From positions 1 to 8,606 of the forward strand of contig CAIXOY010000709.1 in assembly GCA_903921135.1 (NCBI GenBank): a stretch of DNA of 8,606 bases, given 5' to 3'. The stretch's first letter is position 1; every line of letters begins with the position of its first letter. The translations under genes were made by a program, and so were the position numbers. The notes beneath the pieces are model-generated. The model was not told the origin of the DNA, searched no databases, and saw only the letters and a list, made by a program, of their open reading frames with translations. Source of the DNA: an uncultured Gammaproteobacteria bacterium. Its GTDB lineage: Bacteria > Pseudomonadota > Gammaproteobacteria > Pseudomonadales > UBA5518. Below, piece after piece: positions 6,448 through 8,606 of the stretch.

Positions 6448-6473
6448 CGCGGGGTGTTTTCCGATGCCCCGCG
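6448..6473 (+). promoter_or_regulatory. GC-rich hairpin in the pyrG leader
   Basis: CGCGGGG (6448-6454) pairs perfectly with CCCCGCG (6467-6473) around a 12-base loop that could add G-U pairs at its base. No U-tract follows, so it is not an ordinary intrinsic terminator. It ends 37 bases before the pyrG ATG, inside the predicted leader RNA. The structure is seen; any role in pyrG expression or RNA stability is inferred. Confidence 0.4.
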
Positions 6474-6510
6474 TCCCGATCAGCAAAGACAGCAACTCGC
6501 GCAGGGCCCT

Positions 6511-8140
<1,630 letters not shown>

Positions 8141-8148
<8 letters not shown>

Positions 8149-8606
8149 GGCCGGGAGTCGCGTCGTCGAGGTGGCGGGCATCCCCGTCGCCAACCATTTG
8201 CCCTTCGTGCTCTTCGGTGGCATGAACGTGCTCGAGTCGCGCGAACTCGCGCTGCGCGTAGCTGAACACTACGTGGCCACCTGCTCGAAGCTCGGTATCC
8301 CCTACGTCTTCAAGGCCTCCTTCGACAAGGCCAACCGTTCTTCCGTGAACTCCTTCCGTGGCCCCGGCCTCGAAGAGGGGCTGCGCATCTTCCAGGACAT
8401 CAAGGCGGCCTTCGGCGTGCCGCTCATCACCGACGTGCACGAACCCTCTCAGGCCGCACCGGTGGCAGAGGTCTGTGACGTCATCCAGTTGCCCGCTTTC
8501 CTGTCGCGCCAGACCGATCTCGTGGTGGCCATGGCGAAGACCGGAGCCGCCATCAACATCAAGAAAGCGCAGTTCCTCGCGCCGCAGGAAATGGGCCACA
8601 TCCTGC
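8141..8606 (+). CDS. kdsA: 3-deoxy-8-phosphooctulonate (KDO-8-phosphate) synthase, 3' end missing
   Basis: Cytoplasmic enzyme that condenses phosphoenolpyruvate with arabinose 5-phosphate to KDO 8-phosphate, which leads to the KDO of lipopolysaccharide. The first 155 codons are visible, a little over half of the usual 280 or so. Conserved blocks match the E. coli protein: FVLFGGMNVLES (22-33), GIPYVFKASFDKANRSS, RGPGLEEG, TDVHEP and QLPAFLSRQTDLV. Position 29 is Asn (GGMN), as in the metal-independent class; metal-dependent enzymes have Cys there. The start is the GTG at 8141, overlapping the end of pyrG by 8 bases, so the two are almost certainly one operon with coupled translation. The link makes sense because the product KDO is activated with CTP. 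In many relatives eno follows, beyond this window. Confidence 0.95.

Noticed and set aside
6433..6510. GTG start at 6433 extending PyrG by 26 residues
   Set aside because: The added residues are unconserved and overlap the candidate promoter and leader hairpin; the ATG at 6511 gives the exact family N-terminus and length.

Overview
The window is GC-rich chromosomal DNA with densely packed genes. All eight complete reading frames end in TGA. The order pyrG-kdsA and the E. coli-like form of both proteins suggest a gammaproteobacterium, or less likely a betaproteobacterium. This is an inference from gene order and protein style; no rRNA or other marker is present. I see no tRNA, insertion sequence, CRISPR array or phage gene.

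Left part, + strand (1-4379): the window opens inside malQ (4-alpha-glucanotransferase, 5' end missing). About 110 bases later a compact four-gene run begins: a small PilZ-domain protein (predicted c-di-GMP receptor), an Hsp20 small heat-shock protein, a GAPDH-like protein and a normal GAPDH (gap). Neighbouring genes here are separated by no more than 14 bases, or overlap by 4. The GAPDH-like protein is the most unusual item. It is homologous to GAPDH along its whole length and keeps the dinucleotide-binding glycine motif and the active-site histidine. However, its catalytic cysteine is proline, and the residues that hold the substrate phosphates are replaced. It looks like a pseudoenzyme subunit made together with the active enzyme.

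Middle part, - strand (4419-6291): gpsA (glycerol-3-phosphate dehydrogenase) is followed by modA, a periplasmic molybdate-binding protein. modA has a good signal peptide and a plausible promoter overlapped by an imperfect palindrome. An amber codon at position 43 interrupts its frame, and the frame is otherwise intact before and after. No modB or modC follows; modA runs into the end of gap in convergent orientation.

Right part, + strand (6292-8606): a 219-base gap divergent from gpsA holds a candidate pyrG promoter and a GC-rich hairpin in the predicted pyrG leader. pyrG (CTP synthase) is complete. kdsA (KDO-8-phosphate synthase) starts at a GTG inside the last codons of pyrG and runs off the window. 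pyrG and kdsA are linked through lipopolysaccharide synthesis, because CTP is needed to activate KDO.

Functionally, the window combines central carbon metabolism (MalQ, GAPDH, GpsA), nucleotide and envelope precursor synthesis (PyrG, KdsA) and a possible stress/second-messenger-linked GAPDH cluster. The candidate novelty is that cluster, and in particular the cysteine-less GAPDH paralogue.
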